From: Meiothermus sp. CFH 77666
Lineage (GTDB): Bacteria; Deinococcota; Deinococci; Deinococcales; Thermaceae
Assembly: GCF_017497985.1 (NCBI RefSeq)
Contig: NZ_JAGDFV010000001.1
Location: forward strand, 186,001-250,000
DNA length: 64,000 nucleotides
Reading direction: 5' to 3'
In this document: one piece after another, positions 27,489-35,872 of the stretch
Layout: each line of letters starts with the position of its first letter
Position numbering within the stretch: the stretch's first letter is position 1
Made by a program: the position numbers and the translations under genes
The notes under the pieces: generated by a model
Seen by the model: the letters and a program-made list of their open reading frames with translations, nothing else
Database searches by the model: none
What the model was told of the DNA's origin: nothing

Positions 27489-28139
27489 ATGGATCTATAC
27501 CTCGATACTGCCGAAGTGAGCGAAATCAGGGAAATTGCGGCCTGGGGCGTGCTGGCAGGGGTCACTACCAACCCCTCCTTGATTGCCCGGTCGGGCCGTC
27601 CGCTCGAGCCCACCATCAAAGAGATATGCCAGATCGTGCAGGGGCCGGTCTCGGCAGAGGTGGTTTCGACGGCGGCAGCCGATATGGTTGCGGAAGGGCG
27701 CCGCCTGGCAGCCATTGACGAGCACGTGGTGGTCAAGCTGCCCACCACCATTGAGGGCCTCAAGGCTTGCAAAACCCTCTCCGGCGAGGGTATCCGGGTA
27801 AACATGACCCTGGTGTTCTCGGCCAACCAGGCCCTTTTGTGCGCCAAGGCCGGGGCCTGGTGCGTCTCGCCCTTCCTGGGCCGCATAGACGACATCTCCT
27901 GGGAGGGCATGGAGCTGATCCGCGAGATTGCTGAGCTATTCCAGGTGCAAAACCTCAGCACCCGCATCCTGGCCGCCTCGATTCGCCACCCCCGTCATGT
28001 GACCCAGGCCGCCCTGCTGGGCGCCGATATCGCCACCATGCCCGCCAAGGTGTTTCAGCAGCTCATCAAGCACCCCCTAACCGACCTTGGTCTGAAAGCC
28101 TTCCTGGAAGACTGGGCCAGGGCCAGCGCCAGGATCTAG
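27489..28139 (+). CDS. Transaldolase / fructose-6-phosphate aldolase family
   Basis: A 216-residue class I aldolase of the short transaldolase type (about 220 residues). It begins MDLYLDTAEVSEIREIAAWGVLAGVTTNPSL and has the Schiff-base lysine K83 in VVVKLPTTIEGLKA. The C-terminal ASIRHPRHVTQAALLGADIATMP is typical. It could be a transaldolase of the pentose phosphate pathway or an FSA-type aldolase; sequence alone does not decide. ATG 27489 is supported by the family N-terminus and AAGGAG upstream. rho follows after 33 bases. Confidence 0.87.
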   Translation: MDLYLDTAEVSEIREIAAWGVLAGVTTNPSLIARSGRPLEPTIKEICQIVQGPVSAEVVSTAAADMVAEGRRLAAIDEHVVVKLPTTIEGLKACKTLSGEGIRVNMTLVFSANQALLCAKAGAWCVSPFLGRIDDISWEGMELIREIAELFQVQNLSTRILAASIRHPRHVTQAALLGADIATMPAKVFQQLIKHPLTDLGLKAFLEDWARASARI

Positions 28140-28172
28140 CTCCGCGAACCCCCAGGAACTGGAGAACGAGCA

Positions 28173-29519
28173 ATGCCAAAATCGAGTACAGCCGACCCCA
28201 ACGCCGAAGCCCAGGTCACCGTGACCCGTACCGGCAAGAAAATTCGCCGCAAGACCGAGAGCCAGGTGCCGCTCAGCTACCAGGAACTCTCGAGCCGCAT
28301 CCTGCCCGAACTACACCTGCTGGCCGCCGAAGCCGGAATTCCCAACTACAAGAAGCTCTCCAAAGATGAGCTGGTGATGCTCTTGCTATCGCAGGAAGCC
28401 ACCGAGGAGGGCCTGGCCATTGCCAAAGGCTACCTGGAGATTAGCCAGGATGGGTATGGCTTCTTGCAGGAAAGCCTCTACACCATGGAATCCCGCACGG
28501 TGATTGTCTCGGCGGGCCTGATCAAGCAGTATCAGCTTCGCACGGGCGACTACGTTGTGGGTAAGGCCCGCCCGGCGCGAGAAAATGAGCGTTACGGCAC
28601 CCTTATGAAGGTGGAAGCGGTCAACAACCTCGACCCCGAGGCCGCCGCCAAACGCCCGAAGTTCGACGACCTGATTCCGCAGTTCCCCGACCGGCAGATA
28701 ATCCTCGAGACCACCGGCGAGGAGTCCTCCAACCGGGTCATAGACCTGCTGGCACCAATTGGCCGGGGTCAGCGCGGCCTTATTGTGGCTCCACCCAAGG
28801 CGGGCAAGACCACCCTCCTGAAGAAGGTGGCCCGGGCGGTGCTGCGCAATGAGCCCGACATCAAGGTAATTGTGCTGCTGATTGATGAGCGGCCCGAGGA
28901 GGTTACCGACTTCCGTGAGTCGGTAGAAGGGGCTGACGTGATTGCCTCGACCTTCGACGAACCCCCGCAAAACCACATCCGGGTGGCCGAATTCGTGCAT
29001 GAGCGCAGCCGCCGCATTGTGGAGGAGGGGGGCCACGTGCTGATTCTCCTGGACTCCATAACCCGACTGGCCCGGGCCAACAACCTGGTCACACCTCCTA
29101 CCGGGCGTACGCTGTCGGGGGGTCTGGACTCGGCCGCGCTACACTTTCCCAAGCGCTTTTTAGGGGCGGCCCGCAACATTCGGGGCGGGGGGTCGCTAAC
29201 CATCCTGGCTACGGCACTGGTTGAAACCGGCAGCCGCATGGACGATGTGATTTTTGAAGAGTTCAAGGGTACGGGCAACATGGAACTCCACCTCTCCCGT
29301 CGCCTCGAGGAGCGCCGCATCTTCCCGGCCATAGACATCCTCAAGTCGGGCACCCGGCGCGAAGAGCTACTGCTGGGCGAGGAGGTTATCCAGAAAATGT
29401 GGCTCTTACGCAAGGTGCTGGCCGATATGGATCCGGCCGAAGCCATGGAGATGTTGCTGGCACGTCTTTCCCGTACCAAGACCAACAAGGAGTTCCTTGC
29501 AACTTTGGGGGGAAAGTAG
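28173..29519 (+). CDS. rho: Transcription termination factor Rho
   Basis: A 448-residue hexameric RNA helicase. It has a short charged N-terminus, a Rho_N domain (~40-80), a cold-shock-like RNA-binding domain (~85-160) and an ATPase with Walker A APPKAGKTTLL, Walker B VIVLLIDERPEEV and the Q-loop/R-loop segment around TPPTGRTLSGGLD. The length is close to the usual 420-450. The promoter of the next gene lies within its 3' end. Confidence 0.96.
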   Translation: MPKSSTADPNAEAQVTVTRTGKKIRRKTESQVPLSYQELSSRILPELHLLAAEAGIPNYKKLSKDELVMLLLSQEATEEGLAIAKGYLEISQDGYGFLQESLYTMESRTVIVSAGLIKQYQLRTGDYVVGKARPARENERYGTLMKVEAVNNLDPEAAAKRPKFDDLIPQFPDRQIILETTGEESSNRVIDLLAPIGRGQRGLIVAPPKAGKTTLLKKVARAVLRNEPDIKVIVLLIDERPEEVTDFRESVEGADVIASTFDEPPQNHIRVAEFVHERSRRIVEEGGHVLILLDSITRLARANNLVTPPTGRTLSGGLDSAALHFPKRFLGAARNIRGGGSLTILATALVETGSRMDDVIFEEFKGTGNMELHLSRRLEERRIFPAIDILKSGTRREELLLGEEVIQKMWLLRKVLADMDPAEAMEMLLARLSRTKTNKEFLATLGGK

Positions 29520-29526
29520 GTATACT
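29497..29526 (+). promoter_or_regulatory. Promoter of the LysM/M23 gene, inside the rho 3' end
   Basis: TTGCAA (29497-29502) and TATACT (29521-29526) are separated by 18 bases. The predicted start near 29533 begins a structured leader. Confidence 0.6.
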
Positions 29527-29530
29527 CCCT

Positions 29531-29600
29531 GCGGAAGTCTCGGGAGCACAGGGTGCTTAGGTTAAGGACTCAGACACCCTGAGGTTCCGCGAGCGGGAGT
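29531..29600 (+). ncRNA. Structured 5' leader of the LysM/M23 gene, unknown class
   Basis: The RNA from the predicted start folds with GCGGAA (29531-29536) pairing TTCCGC (about 29584-29589) around an inner stem CAGGGTG...CACCCTG (about 29550-29580). Just outside, TACTCCC (29523-29529) can pair GGGAGTA (about 29594-29600). Peptidase leaders in other phyla often carry the c-di-AMP (ydaO) riboswitch, but I cannot match its conserved segments here. Confidence 0.4.
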
Positions 29601-29648
29601 AGCTTTCCAGCCACTCCAGAGCGATAATCGCAGTTTTGGAGGTTGACT

Positions 29649-30857
29649 TTGGCTATAAGCGAACTCTTGAGCAGTGTGCTGGCGACGGGCGTACTCGGTT
29701 TACCGATGGGGCTGGCCCAGGCTAACCTGCCAGGAACCGAAATTCCGGTTGACTCGCCCGCCCGCAAGGGTTGGGTGATGTACACCGTCCAGCCTGGTGA
29801 TACCCTAAGCCAGATTGCACGCCGATACCGGGTAGATGCCAGGGCCATCATGTACAGCAGCGGCCTCAAGGGGGTGTCCTTACGCCCTGGACAGGCGCTA
29901 CGCATCCCCCTGGTCGAAGAAACTAACGACGAGAGCCGCCTGCCGCCGGGGGTTCGCACCTATATCGTTCGTCGGGGCGATACGGTGCAGTCGGTGGCGA
30001 ACCGCTTTGATCTGACCGTGTTAGGGCTGGTTTCGGCCAACCCGGGCCTGCCCAGCCTGGATCGCCTCGAGGTCGGCTCCACCCTCTACATTCCCACCGG
30101 AGAGCCGGGCCTGCTGGTTCGCCTCAAGCGGGGCGAGACCATCCAGGATCTGGCCAGCCGCTTTGGTCTCTCGGTTGCCGAAGTGGCCAGGGCCAACGAG
30201 CTCACCTCGCCAACCGATGTGCAGGCGGGGGATCTGGTTTTGCTGCCCGGGGTGCAGGCCAAAACCACCTACGACCGCTTGCTGCAAATCCGCGAGGCGG
30301 AGCGCAAAGCCCGTGAGGAAGAGGAACGCCGACTGGCCGAAGAACGGCGTCAGCGCGAGGAAGCCCGCCGCAAGCAGCTCGTAGAACAAAGGCGCCAGGA
30401 GCAGCAGGCACGCATGCGTCAGCAGCAGCAAGCCCAGAGCCAGCCCCGCCTCCGGCGGGCCAATGCGGTGGTGGCCGCAGCAGGGTATCGCTGGCCCATG
30501 TCGAACTTTACCATCACTACCTACTTTGGCCGGCGCGGGGTATTCCAGCGCTTCCACACCGGCATAGACCTGGCTGCACCGACCGGTACGCCCATCTATG
30601 CGGCCAGAGCTGGCCAGGTAGATACCGCGGGCTGGAGCCGCTTTGGCTATGGTTTGCACGTTATCCTGGATCACGGTGGAGCCCAGGAGACCCTTTATGG
30701 TCACATGTCGCGCATTGTGGTGCGTCCGGGCCAGTGGGTTGCCAGGGGCGACTTAATCGGCTACGTGGGTTCTACCGGGTGGAGCACCGGCCCCCACCTC
30801 CACTTTGAAGTACGGGTGGGGGGTGCAGCCCGCAACCCCATGGCCTATCTGCCCTAA
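29649..30857 (+). CDS. Cell-wall peptidase with LysM repeats and an M23 domain
   Basis: A 402-residue exported protein. After a signal-like N-terminus come three LysM domains (VMYTVQPGDTLSQIARRYRV, TYIVRRGDTVQSVANRFDL, LVRLKRGETIQDLASRFGL), a charged coiled-coil stretch (~215-265, many EER/QQQ) and a C-terminal M23 domain with HTGID and GPHLHFEV, so the zinc ligands are intact. It is likely an endopeptidase or an EnvC/NlpD-like amidase activator acting on peptidoglycan. A TTG at 29649 is preferred over TTG 29643 because GGAGG (29638-29642) then has a 6-base spacing. Terminator at 30870. Confidence 0.85.
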   Translation: MAISELLSSVLATGVLGLPMGLAQANLPGTEIPVDSPARKGWVMYTVQPGDTLSQIARRYRVDARAIMYSSGLKGVSLRPGQALRIPLVEETNDESRLPPGVRTYIVRRGDTVQSVANRFDLTVLGLVSANPGLPSLDRLEVGSTLYIPTGEPGLLVRLKRGETIQDLASRFGLSVAEVARANELTSPTDVQAGDLVLLPGVQAKTTYDRLLQIREAERKAREEEERRLAEERRQREEARRKQLVEQRRQEQQARMRQQQQAQSQPRLRRANAVVAAAGYRWPMSNFTITTYFGRRGVFQRFHTGIDLAAPTGTPIYAARAGQVDTAGWSRFGYGLHVILDHGGAQETLYGHMSRIVVRPGQWVARGDLIGYVGSTGWSTGPHLHFEVRVGGAARNPMAYLP

Positions 30858-30869
30858 CCTGGTTTTCGA

Positions 30870-30897
30870 GACGGCTCAGGGGCCGTCTTCTTTTTAT
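30870..30897 (+). terminator. Intrinsic terminator after the LysM/M23 gene
   Basis: GACGGC, loop TCAGGG, GCCGTC, followed by TTCTTTTT. Confidence 0.88.
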
Positions 30898-31032
30898 CAT
30901 CACCGTAGCCTGGTAAGGGGGCAAGCCACTGGTCAATGGCTGTGAACCAAACCCCTGTGGCGAACCTCACGAACCGTTGCTGCCCTTATAGTCATCAGCG
31001 GTCTTGTCTGGGATAGGGGATTCTCAAACCTA

Positions 31033-31062
31033 GATGGCTCCATCTTTGTGAAGAGCGCTCTA
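31033..31062 (+). repeat. 30-bp dispersed element, copy B
   Basis: GATGGCTCCATC, TTTGTGAAG, AGCGCTCTA, the same spacing as copy A at 15179. It ends 21 bases before a TATGCT -10 box of pdxS (31084-31089), so the palindrome AGAGCGCTCT covers the expected -35 and upstream region. Confidence 0.65.
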
Positions 31063-31107
31063 GGAGGCTAAGCGAAAAAGCCTTATGCTACGGTGCTGGA
31101 GGGAGTT

Positions 31108-31989
31108 ATGGAAAAAGGAACTTTGCGGGTCAAAACCGGATTCGCTGAAATGTTCAAGGGGGGCGTGATCATGGATGTGGTCAACGCCCAGCAAGCTGAG
31201 ATTGCCCAGGAGGCCGGAGCGGTTGCGGTGATGGCCCTCGAGCGCGTACCCGCCGACATACGTGCGCAGGGGGGCGTGGCCCGCATGTCCGACCCCAAAC
31301 TCATCAAGGAAATTATGTCCGCAGTCTCGATTCCGGTGATGGCCAAGTGCCGTATCGGGCACACTGTGGAAGCTCAGATTCTCCAGGCGCTGGGGGTAGA
31401 CTTCATTGACGAGTCCGAGGTGCTGACCCCGGCGGATGAGTCGTTCCACATTGATAAACACGCCTTCAAGGTGCCCTTTGTTTGCGGGGCTACCGATATT
31501 GGCGAAGCTCTGCGGCGGATTGGAGAGGGGGCCGCCATGATCCGCACCAAGGGCGAGGCCGGCACTGGCAATGTGGTGGAGGCCGTGCGCCACGCCCGCA
31601 GCGTGATGGGGGCAATCCGGCAGATTCAGGCGCTCCCCCGCGAAGAGCTCATGACCTATGCCAAAAACCACGGCGCCCCCTACGAGCTGGTGCTCTGGGT
31701 TCATGAAAACGGCAAGCTGCCGGTGGTGAACTTCGCGGCCGGTGGGGTGGCGACTCCTGCCGACGCTGCCCTTATGATGCAACTGGGTATGGACGGGGTG
31801 TTTGTGGGTTCGGGCATTTTCAAGTCGGGCGACCCCCGCAAGCGGGCCAAGGCCATCGTGAGGGCGGTGACCCACTACAACAACCCCGAAGTTCTGGCCG
31901 AGGTCTCGGAAGACCTGGGCGAGGCCATGGTGGGCATCAACCTGGATTTCCTGTCGGAAGAAGAAAAACTGGCCAAGCGCGGCTGGTAG
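31108..31989 (+). CDS. pdxS: Pyridoxal 5'-phosphate synthase, synthase subunit
   Basis: A 293-residue TIM-barrel protein that builds PLP from ribose 5-phosphate, glyceraldehyde 3-phosphate and ammonia. Active-site lysines sit in VMAKCRIGH and [18 protein letters not shown], with [31 protein letters not shown] at the N-terminal end. ATG 31108 has GGAGGGAG 3 bases upstream. The glutaminase partner pdxT lies 556 bases downstream, separated by two terminators and a small membrane-protein gene, which is unusual since the two are normally adjacent. Confidence 0.95.
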   Translation: MEKGTLRVKTGFAEMFKGGVIMDVVNAQQAEIAQEAGAVAVMALERVPADIRAQGGVARMSDPKLIKEIMSAVSIPVMAKCRIGHTVEAQILQALGVDFIDESEVLTPADESFHIDKHAFKVPFVCGATDIGEALRRIGEGAAMIRTKGEAGTGNVVEAVRHARSVMGAIRQIQALPREELMTYAKNHGAPYELVLWVHENGKLPVVNFAAGGVATPADAALMMQLGMDGVFVGSGIFKSGDPRKRAKAIVRAVTHYNNPEVLAEVSEDLGEAMVGINLDFLSEEEKLAKRGW

Positions 31990-32011
31990 TTTTTGCCCTG
32001 AGAAGATGTAC

Positions 32012-32046
32012 GCCCTCTCGCTTTACCGGCGGGAGGGTATTTTTTA
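32012..32046 (+). terminator. Intrinsic terminator after pdxS
   Basis: CCCTCTCGC pairs GCGGGAGGG (one G-U) around TTTACCG, followed by TATTTTTTA. Confidence 0.85.
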
Positions 32047-32108
32047 CTGGGTTCAAGTTACGGCAGAGTTACAAAAAACGTAACGTACTGGTGTATAGTT
32101 GTAACGCT

Positions 32109-32465
32109 ATGCAAGCAGAAACCTTTGGCCTGGTTTTCTTTGCGGTCACGGCTTTGATTGTGTTGATTCCAGGTTGGCTGATACCAGCTTTGAACCGCAG
32201 CCGCCAGGAACGAGAGTTGCTTGCACTGGAAAAGATGCATCGCTTTGCCCTGAAGCACAACACCTTTGTTCGCAATCATCGGGGGGTGCGTTATGTGGTG
32301 GTTCTGGGCAAGCAGGGCTTCTACTACATGCTGGGGGGGCAGTTTGTGTCTCGAGAGCGGCTTTTGAAAGTGTTGGGAGAAGAACACGAAAAGCATCTGC
32401 TCAAGGCGGAGGGCGAAGAGAGCCGCCACGGCCCGACGATGACCCTGGTTACCGGTTCAGCCTAA
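32109..32465 (+). CDS. Small single-pass membrane protein, paralogue of 43027-43374
   Basis: A 118-residue protein with one N-terminal membrane helix (LVFFAVTALIVLIPGWLIPAL) and a basic cytoplasmic domain. Residues in ALEKMHRFALKHNTFVRNHRGVRYVVVLGKQGFYYMLGGQFVSRERLLKVLGEE align position by position with the protein at 43027 (ALARMSRHARRHNTLVR...). I know no function. A TATAGT box (32094-32099) stands 9 bases before the ATG, pointing to a leaderless transcript. It splits pdxS from pdxT. Confidence 0.7.
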   Translation: MQAETFGLVFFAVTALIVLIPGWLIPALNRSRQERELLALEKMHRFALKHNTFVRNHRGVRYVVVLGKQGFYYMLGGQFVSRERLLKVLGEEHEKHLLKAEGEESRHGPTMTLVTGSA

Positions 32466-32480
32466 AATCGGTTTGCCTCG

Positions 32481-32508
32481 AGGCCAGGGCAAGCCTGGCC
32501 TTCTTTTT
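32481..32508 (+). terminator. Intrinsic terminator before pdxT
   Basis: AGGCCAGG, loop GCAAG, CCTGGCCT, then TTCTTTTT. It ends the small membrane-protein transcript, so pdxT needs its own promoter (TTGTGG-N18-TATAGG around 32507-32536 fits). Confidence 0.87.
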
Positions 32509-32545
32509 GTGGGCGAAACAGACAGCTTGCTATAGGATTGAGGTT

Positions 32546-33130
32546 GTGAAAATTGGTGTAATGGCAATACAAGGTGACTTTCGTGAACACAAGCAAATGC
32601 TCAGATCGCTGGGGGTGGAGGCTGTTGAGGTGCGCCTTCCCAGGGATTTAGAAGGCCTGTCGGGGCTTATTGTGCCCGGGGGGGAGTCCACTACGATCGG
32701 CATGCTGGCCCGGGAGTATGGCCTCGAGGGCGCGGTACGTGAGCGCGTTCGGCAAGGCTCTTTGGCCGTCTGGGGAACCTGTGCGGGCGCGATCTGGTTG
32801 GCCAAAGAAATTCCGGAGTTTCCCGATCAGCCTCGGCTGGCTGCGCTGAATATTGCCGTGCAGCGCAACGCCTATGGGCGTCAGGTGGATAGTTTCGAGG
32901 AAGATTTAGAGATAGTTGGTTTTGACCGGCCTTTTCATGCTTTTTTTATTCGGGCACCACGTATTTTGAGCGTTGGTGAAGATGTTCGTATTCTGGCCAA
33001 ACACAACGAGGAGGCTGTACTTGTGCAGTCGGGTGGGTTATTTGCCGGTACTTTTCACCCCGAACTGGGTGGTGACGCCCGAGTACATCAATTATTTTTG
33101 AGTGAGTGTAGAAATATTTCACCAGCATAG
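32546..33130 (+). CDS. pdxT: Pyridoxal 5'-phosphate synthase, glutaminase subunit
   Basis: A 194-residue class I glutamine amidotransferase that feeds ammonia to PdxS. It starts with GTG (KIGVMAIQGDFREH), has the PGGESTTIG oxyanion region, the nucleophile Cys in WGTCAGAIWLA and the His-x-Glu pair in GTFHPELGG. Length and motifs are normal. The last codons and stop overlap a copy of the TTCACGA-N10-TCGTGAA element (33118-33141). Confidence 0.94.
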   Translation: MKIGVMAIQGDFREHKQMLRSLGVEAVEVRLPRDLEGLSGLIVPGGESTTIGMLAREYGLEGAVRERVRQGSLAVWGTCAGAIWLAKEIPEFPDQPRLAALNIAVQRNAYGRQVDSFEEDLEIVGFDRPFHAFFIRAPRILSVGEDVRILAKHNEEAVLVQSGGLFAGTFHPELGGDARVHQLFLSECRNISPA

Positions 33131-33141
33131 ATTATCGTGAA
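33118..33141 (-). promoter_or_regulatory. 24-bp element TTCACGA-N10-TSGTGAA, copy 2
   Basis: On the minus strand: TTCACGA, spacer TAATCTATGC, TGGTGAA (one change in the second arm). It overlaps the pdxT stop codon. Confidence 0.5.
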
Positions 33142-33457
33142 AGAAATTACTTACTCGTGGCAGAGTATTACAGACGAAGGTAAAGGTTTCTCATAACTGC
33201 CTTTCCAGGCGGCGGCTGCTCTGCTCATTCTGGCACAGGCTTTTATCGTTTTCCCCTTTCCCTCTCCCGCAAGGGGAGAGGGTGGCGACAGCGCTGGCTA
33301 GTTTGGCGCCCTTTTTGCCAAATAAAGCAACTCTGGCGGTAACCGCTGTCGCCGGGTGAGGGGTTGAAGCGACGATGCCCAGGCAAATGATAAGAGCTTG
33401 ATTCTGGCATTAGCAGGGCCCTGGGAAGCCTAGGAGAGTCGTACAATAAAGTGCTCT
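33131..33457. repeat. Gene-free stretch with a ~110-bp MITE-like palindromic element
   Basis: The element at about 33254-33364 is nested inverted repeats: CCCTCTCCC-GCAA-GGGGAGAGGG (a hairpin with a GNRA-type tetraloop, 33260-33282), GGCGACAGCG (33284-33293) pairing CGCTGTCGCC (33344-33353), inner TTTGGC...GCCAAA (33303-33322), and terminal CCCC...GGGG. TACAAT at 33442-33447 is a likely -10 for smpB. No coding potential is seen. Confidence 0.6.
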
Positions 33458-33889
33458 ATGGCTGGACTCGAGAACCGCAAAGCCCGTCATGATTATGAAA
33501 TCCTCGAAACCCTCGAAGCGGGCTTGGCCCTTAAGGGCACAGAGGTCAAGTCCATCCGGGCCGGCCAGGTGGACTTTACCGGAACCTTTGCCCGGTTTCA
33601 AAACGGCGAGCTTTTTCTGGAAAACCTCTACGTTGCTCCCTATGAGAAAGGTGGCTTCACCAACCACGACCCCCGCCGTCTGCGCAAGCTGTTACTCCAC
33701 CGCCACGAGCTCAACAAGCTCAAAGCCCGCGTCGAGCAGAAGGGCCTGACCCTGGTGCCACTCAAAATTTATTTTAACGAACGGGGCAAGGCCAAGTTGC
33801 TGCTGGCCCTGGCCCGCGGCAAGCGCGATTATCAGAAGAGAGCGGATGATAAAAAACAAGCGGTTCGGCGAGAACTGGAAAGCTGGTAG
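33458..33889 (+). CDS. smpB: SsrA-binding protein SmpB
   Basis: A 143-residue RNA-binding protein that delivers tmRNA to stalled ribosomes. It has the ENRKARHDYEILETLEAGLALKGTEVKSIRAG start, the NLYVAPYEKGGFTNHDPRRLRKLLLHR core, and the basic C-terminal tail GKRDYQKRADDKKQAVRRELESW that enters the decoding centre. The tmRNA gene itself is not in the window. Confidence 0.95.
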   Translation: MAGLENRKARHDYEILETLEAGLALKGTEVKSIRAGQVDFTGTFARFQNGELFLENLYVAPYEKGGFTNHDPRRLRKLLLHRHELNKLKARVEQKGLTLVPLKIYFNERGKAKLLLALARGKRDYQKRADDKKQAVRRELESW

Positions 33890-33970
33890 CCTTTGGCTGC
33901 CCGACCCTCGACTTCTATGGTCTTGCGCTTCTAATCCGGGCCAAGTAAAACTGTAGCGACTGGAATCAGC

Positions 33971-35245
33971 ATGCAGCGCTTATTGTTAGTAGGATTGCTA
34001 TGGCTTGGCCTGGGCTGGGCCCAGTATGAAAACCGTTTACTGGTGGGCTTCCAGGAGAGCCAGGCCATCTACCCGGGCGGCAGTACGGTAGCCTATGGGC
34101 CTGCAAAGTTTATTGCAGAAGCCTTGGGGCTAGGCTACCTCGAGGCCTCAGGCAAGGTCTATCTGAGCCTGGGTAGCCGGGTCGCAGCGTTTGGTGTTAG
34201 CAGTCAGGGCGCTGATGCGGCGCGATTGCTGAACGCCTACCGCTATCAGGGCAGCCTGTGGATTCCGGTGCAGGAGCTGGCTCGAAACCTTGACCTGTAC
34301 TACCGCAACGACTATGGCGCGCCGGTTTTGGCCCTGCGCCCGGCCAGGCTACTGGAAGTGCAGCGAGCCGTGGCGGGCTCGAGCGAACGCTACATCCTGC
34401 GCTTTGACCGCGATGTGCAGGTACGGATTCTGGCCAACAACCCCCCACGCCTGGCCATGATAGGGGTGCGCGAGGTGCCGGAGGCGCCATCCAACTCGCC
34501 CATCAGCTTTAGTCGAGAGGACTGGGGCAGCGAAATTTACCTGCCCCAGGGCAACGACCCTCCGCGCCTTTTATTCCTGCCTCGGCAGGTCATTGTGGAA
34601 CGCGGCGGCCTCAATCGGCTGCCCAGGGTGGTGCTCGATGCCGGACACGGGGGAGCCGATACCGGGGTAGTGGTGGGCGGCTTGCGGGAAAAAGATCTGG
34701 TATTGAGCGTAAGTCAGCGATTGCAAAGCCTGCTTCAAGGCAGGCTCGAGGTGATCATGACCCGCAACGCCGACCGTGCTGTACCCCTCCTGGCCAGGGC
34801 CCAGTACGCTACTTCAGCCCAAGTATTTATCAGCCTGCACGCAGCGCCAGGAAATCGGGTTACGGTTTACAGCCACCCCGAGGTGCAGACCCTGCGCCTG
34901 CTGGAAAAAGGCCGCGAGCTATCGGCCCGTACCCCCGCCAGCCAGCGAGCGGTTCTGGAGCGCTATGTGGCGGCACCCGGCTCGGCCGCGCGGTTTGCTC
35001 AGGGGGTCTCGGAAGGCTTTGCCGCCGCGGGCATTCTGGCCAACACCAGCCAGGATGCCATGTACGTGTTATCAATGGCAGGAGGAGCCGCAATTCTGGT
35101 GGAGGTGGGCTTTGAGCAGCTCCGTACTCCCCAGGGACGCGAGCAGGTAGCCGAGGTGCTGGCTAGGGCGGTTTTGGCCTACCTGGGCCTGCCCAAAACC
35201 ACGTCCTTATCGAACTCCAGTTCCACGGGAGGTACCAGGCCGTGA
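33971..35245 (+). CDS. N-acetylmuramoyl-L-alanine amidase (Amidase_3)
   Basis: A 424-residue exported enzyme with a signal peptide (MQRLLLVGLLWLGLGWAQ). Its N-terminal half (~20-200) resembles copper-amine-oxidase-like/AMIN wall-anchoring domains. The C-terminal Amidase_3 domain has zinc ligands His in VVLDAGHGGAD, Glu in REKDLVLSV, His in FISLHAAPG and the catalytic Glu in ILVEVGFEQL. It cleaves the peptide stem from muramic acid in peptidoglycan. The stop overlaps the GTG of the GerMN gene. Confidence 0.88.
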   Translation: MQRLLLVGLLWLGLGWAQYENRLLVGFQESQAIYPGGSTVAYGPAKFIAEALGLGYLEASGKVYLSLGSRVAAFGVSSQGADAARLLNAYRYQGSLWIPVQELARNLDLYYRNDYGAPVLALRPARLLEVQRAVAGSSERYILRFDRDVQVRILANNPPRLAMIGVREVPEAPSNSPISFSREDWGSEIYLPQGNDPPRLLFLPRQVIVERGGLNRLPRVVLDAGHGGADTGVVVGGLREKDLVLSVSQRLQSLLQGRLEVIMTRNADRAVPLLARAQYATSAQVFISLHAAPGNRVTVYSHPEVQTLRLLEKGRELSARTPASQRAVLERYVAAPGSAARFAQGVSEGFAAAGILANTSQDAMYVLSMAGGAAILVEVGFEQLRTPQGREQVAEVLARAVLAYLGLPKTTSLSNSSSTGGTRP

Positions 35246-35775
35246 GACGGATGCTGAGCTTTACCAACCTGCTGGGGCTGGTTGTGCTGCTGCTGGGTGT
35301 TTGGGCGCTCTGGGTGCAGCAGGGGGATACCGGCTCGAGGTCGCTCAACCTGCCTTCCGATCTGGAGAACCAGGGGCCCCGCGTCCTTAAGCTACACTTT
35401 GCGAAAGACACTGGGGATGGCCTGTTAGTGGAGGAGCGCACCGTACAGATTGCCGAAGGTGAGTACGTGCTGGGGCGGGTGATGGACGAACTGGTACGGG
35501 GACCCCAAATACAAGGGGCCGCACCCCTGGTTCCGGCGGGAACCCCTGCACCCACCGTTTTCTTGCGCGACAGCACCGCCCTGGTAGACTTACCAGCAGC
35601 CTATGGGCGGCTGAACTACGGCACTAAGGGTGAACTGGCCCTGATTTACGGCATCACCAATACCCTGCTGGAATTTAAAGAAATACAGCAGGTCAAGTTT
35701 TTGCTGGAGGGCAAGGAAGTCGAGAGCCTGGGGCACCTATCCCTCCTGGATCCGTTCAAGCGACAAGGGCAGTGA
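35242..35775 (+). CDS. Membrane-anchored GerMN-domain protein
   Basis: A 177-residue protein with an N-terminal membrane anchor (LLGLVVLLLGVWALWV) and one GerMN domain: VLKLHFAKDTGDGLLVEERTV...RVMDELVRGPQ...STALVDLPAAYG...ELALIYGITNTLLEFKEIQQVKFLLEGK. GerMN domains occur in spore germination and cell-wall proteins; here the context is wall hydrolysis, since the gene overlaps the amidase by 4 bases (GTGA). It probably lies outside the cytoplasmic membrane. Confidence 0.82.
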   Translation: MRRMLSFTNLLGLVVLLLGVWALWVQQGDTGSRSLNLPSDLENQGPRVLKLHFAKDTGDGLLVEERTVQIAEGEYVLGRVMDELVRGPQIQGAAPLVPAGTPAPTVFLRDSTALVDLPAAYGRLNYGTKGELALIYGITNTLLEFKEIQQVKFLLEGKEVESLGHLSLLDPFKRQGQ

Positions 35776-35781
35776 AGAGAG

Positions 35782-35817
35782 GTCAATGGTCAATAGTCGA
35801 TATTCAATGGTCATTTC
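35782..35817. repeat. Heptad repeat copy 4
   Basis: Reads CAATGGT, CAATAGT, CGATATT, CAATGGT, CATTTCG between the GerMN gene and smc. Confidence 0.65.
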
Positions 35818-35872
35818 GTCGCCTGAAGCACGAGGATTTTGACCAGTAACGTATTTGGATATTTGAACCCTT

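Noticed and set aside
29531-29642. c-di-AMP (ydaO) riboswitch before the LysM/M23 gene.
   Set aside because: The gene type fits but the conserved ydaO segments could not be matched; kept only as an unnamed structured leader.
32174-33130. A 318-codon open frame beginning inside the small membrane-protein gene and running into pdxT.
   Set aside because: Its first ~124 codons overlap the membrane-protein gene out of frame and have no family resemblance; pdxT begins at GTG 32546.
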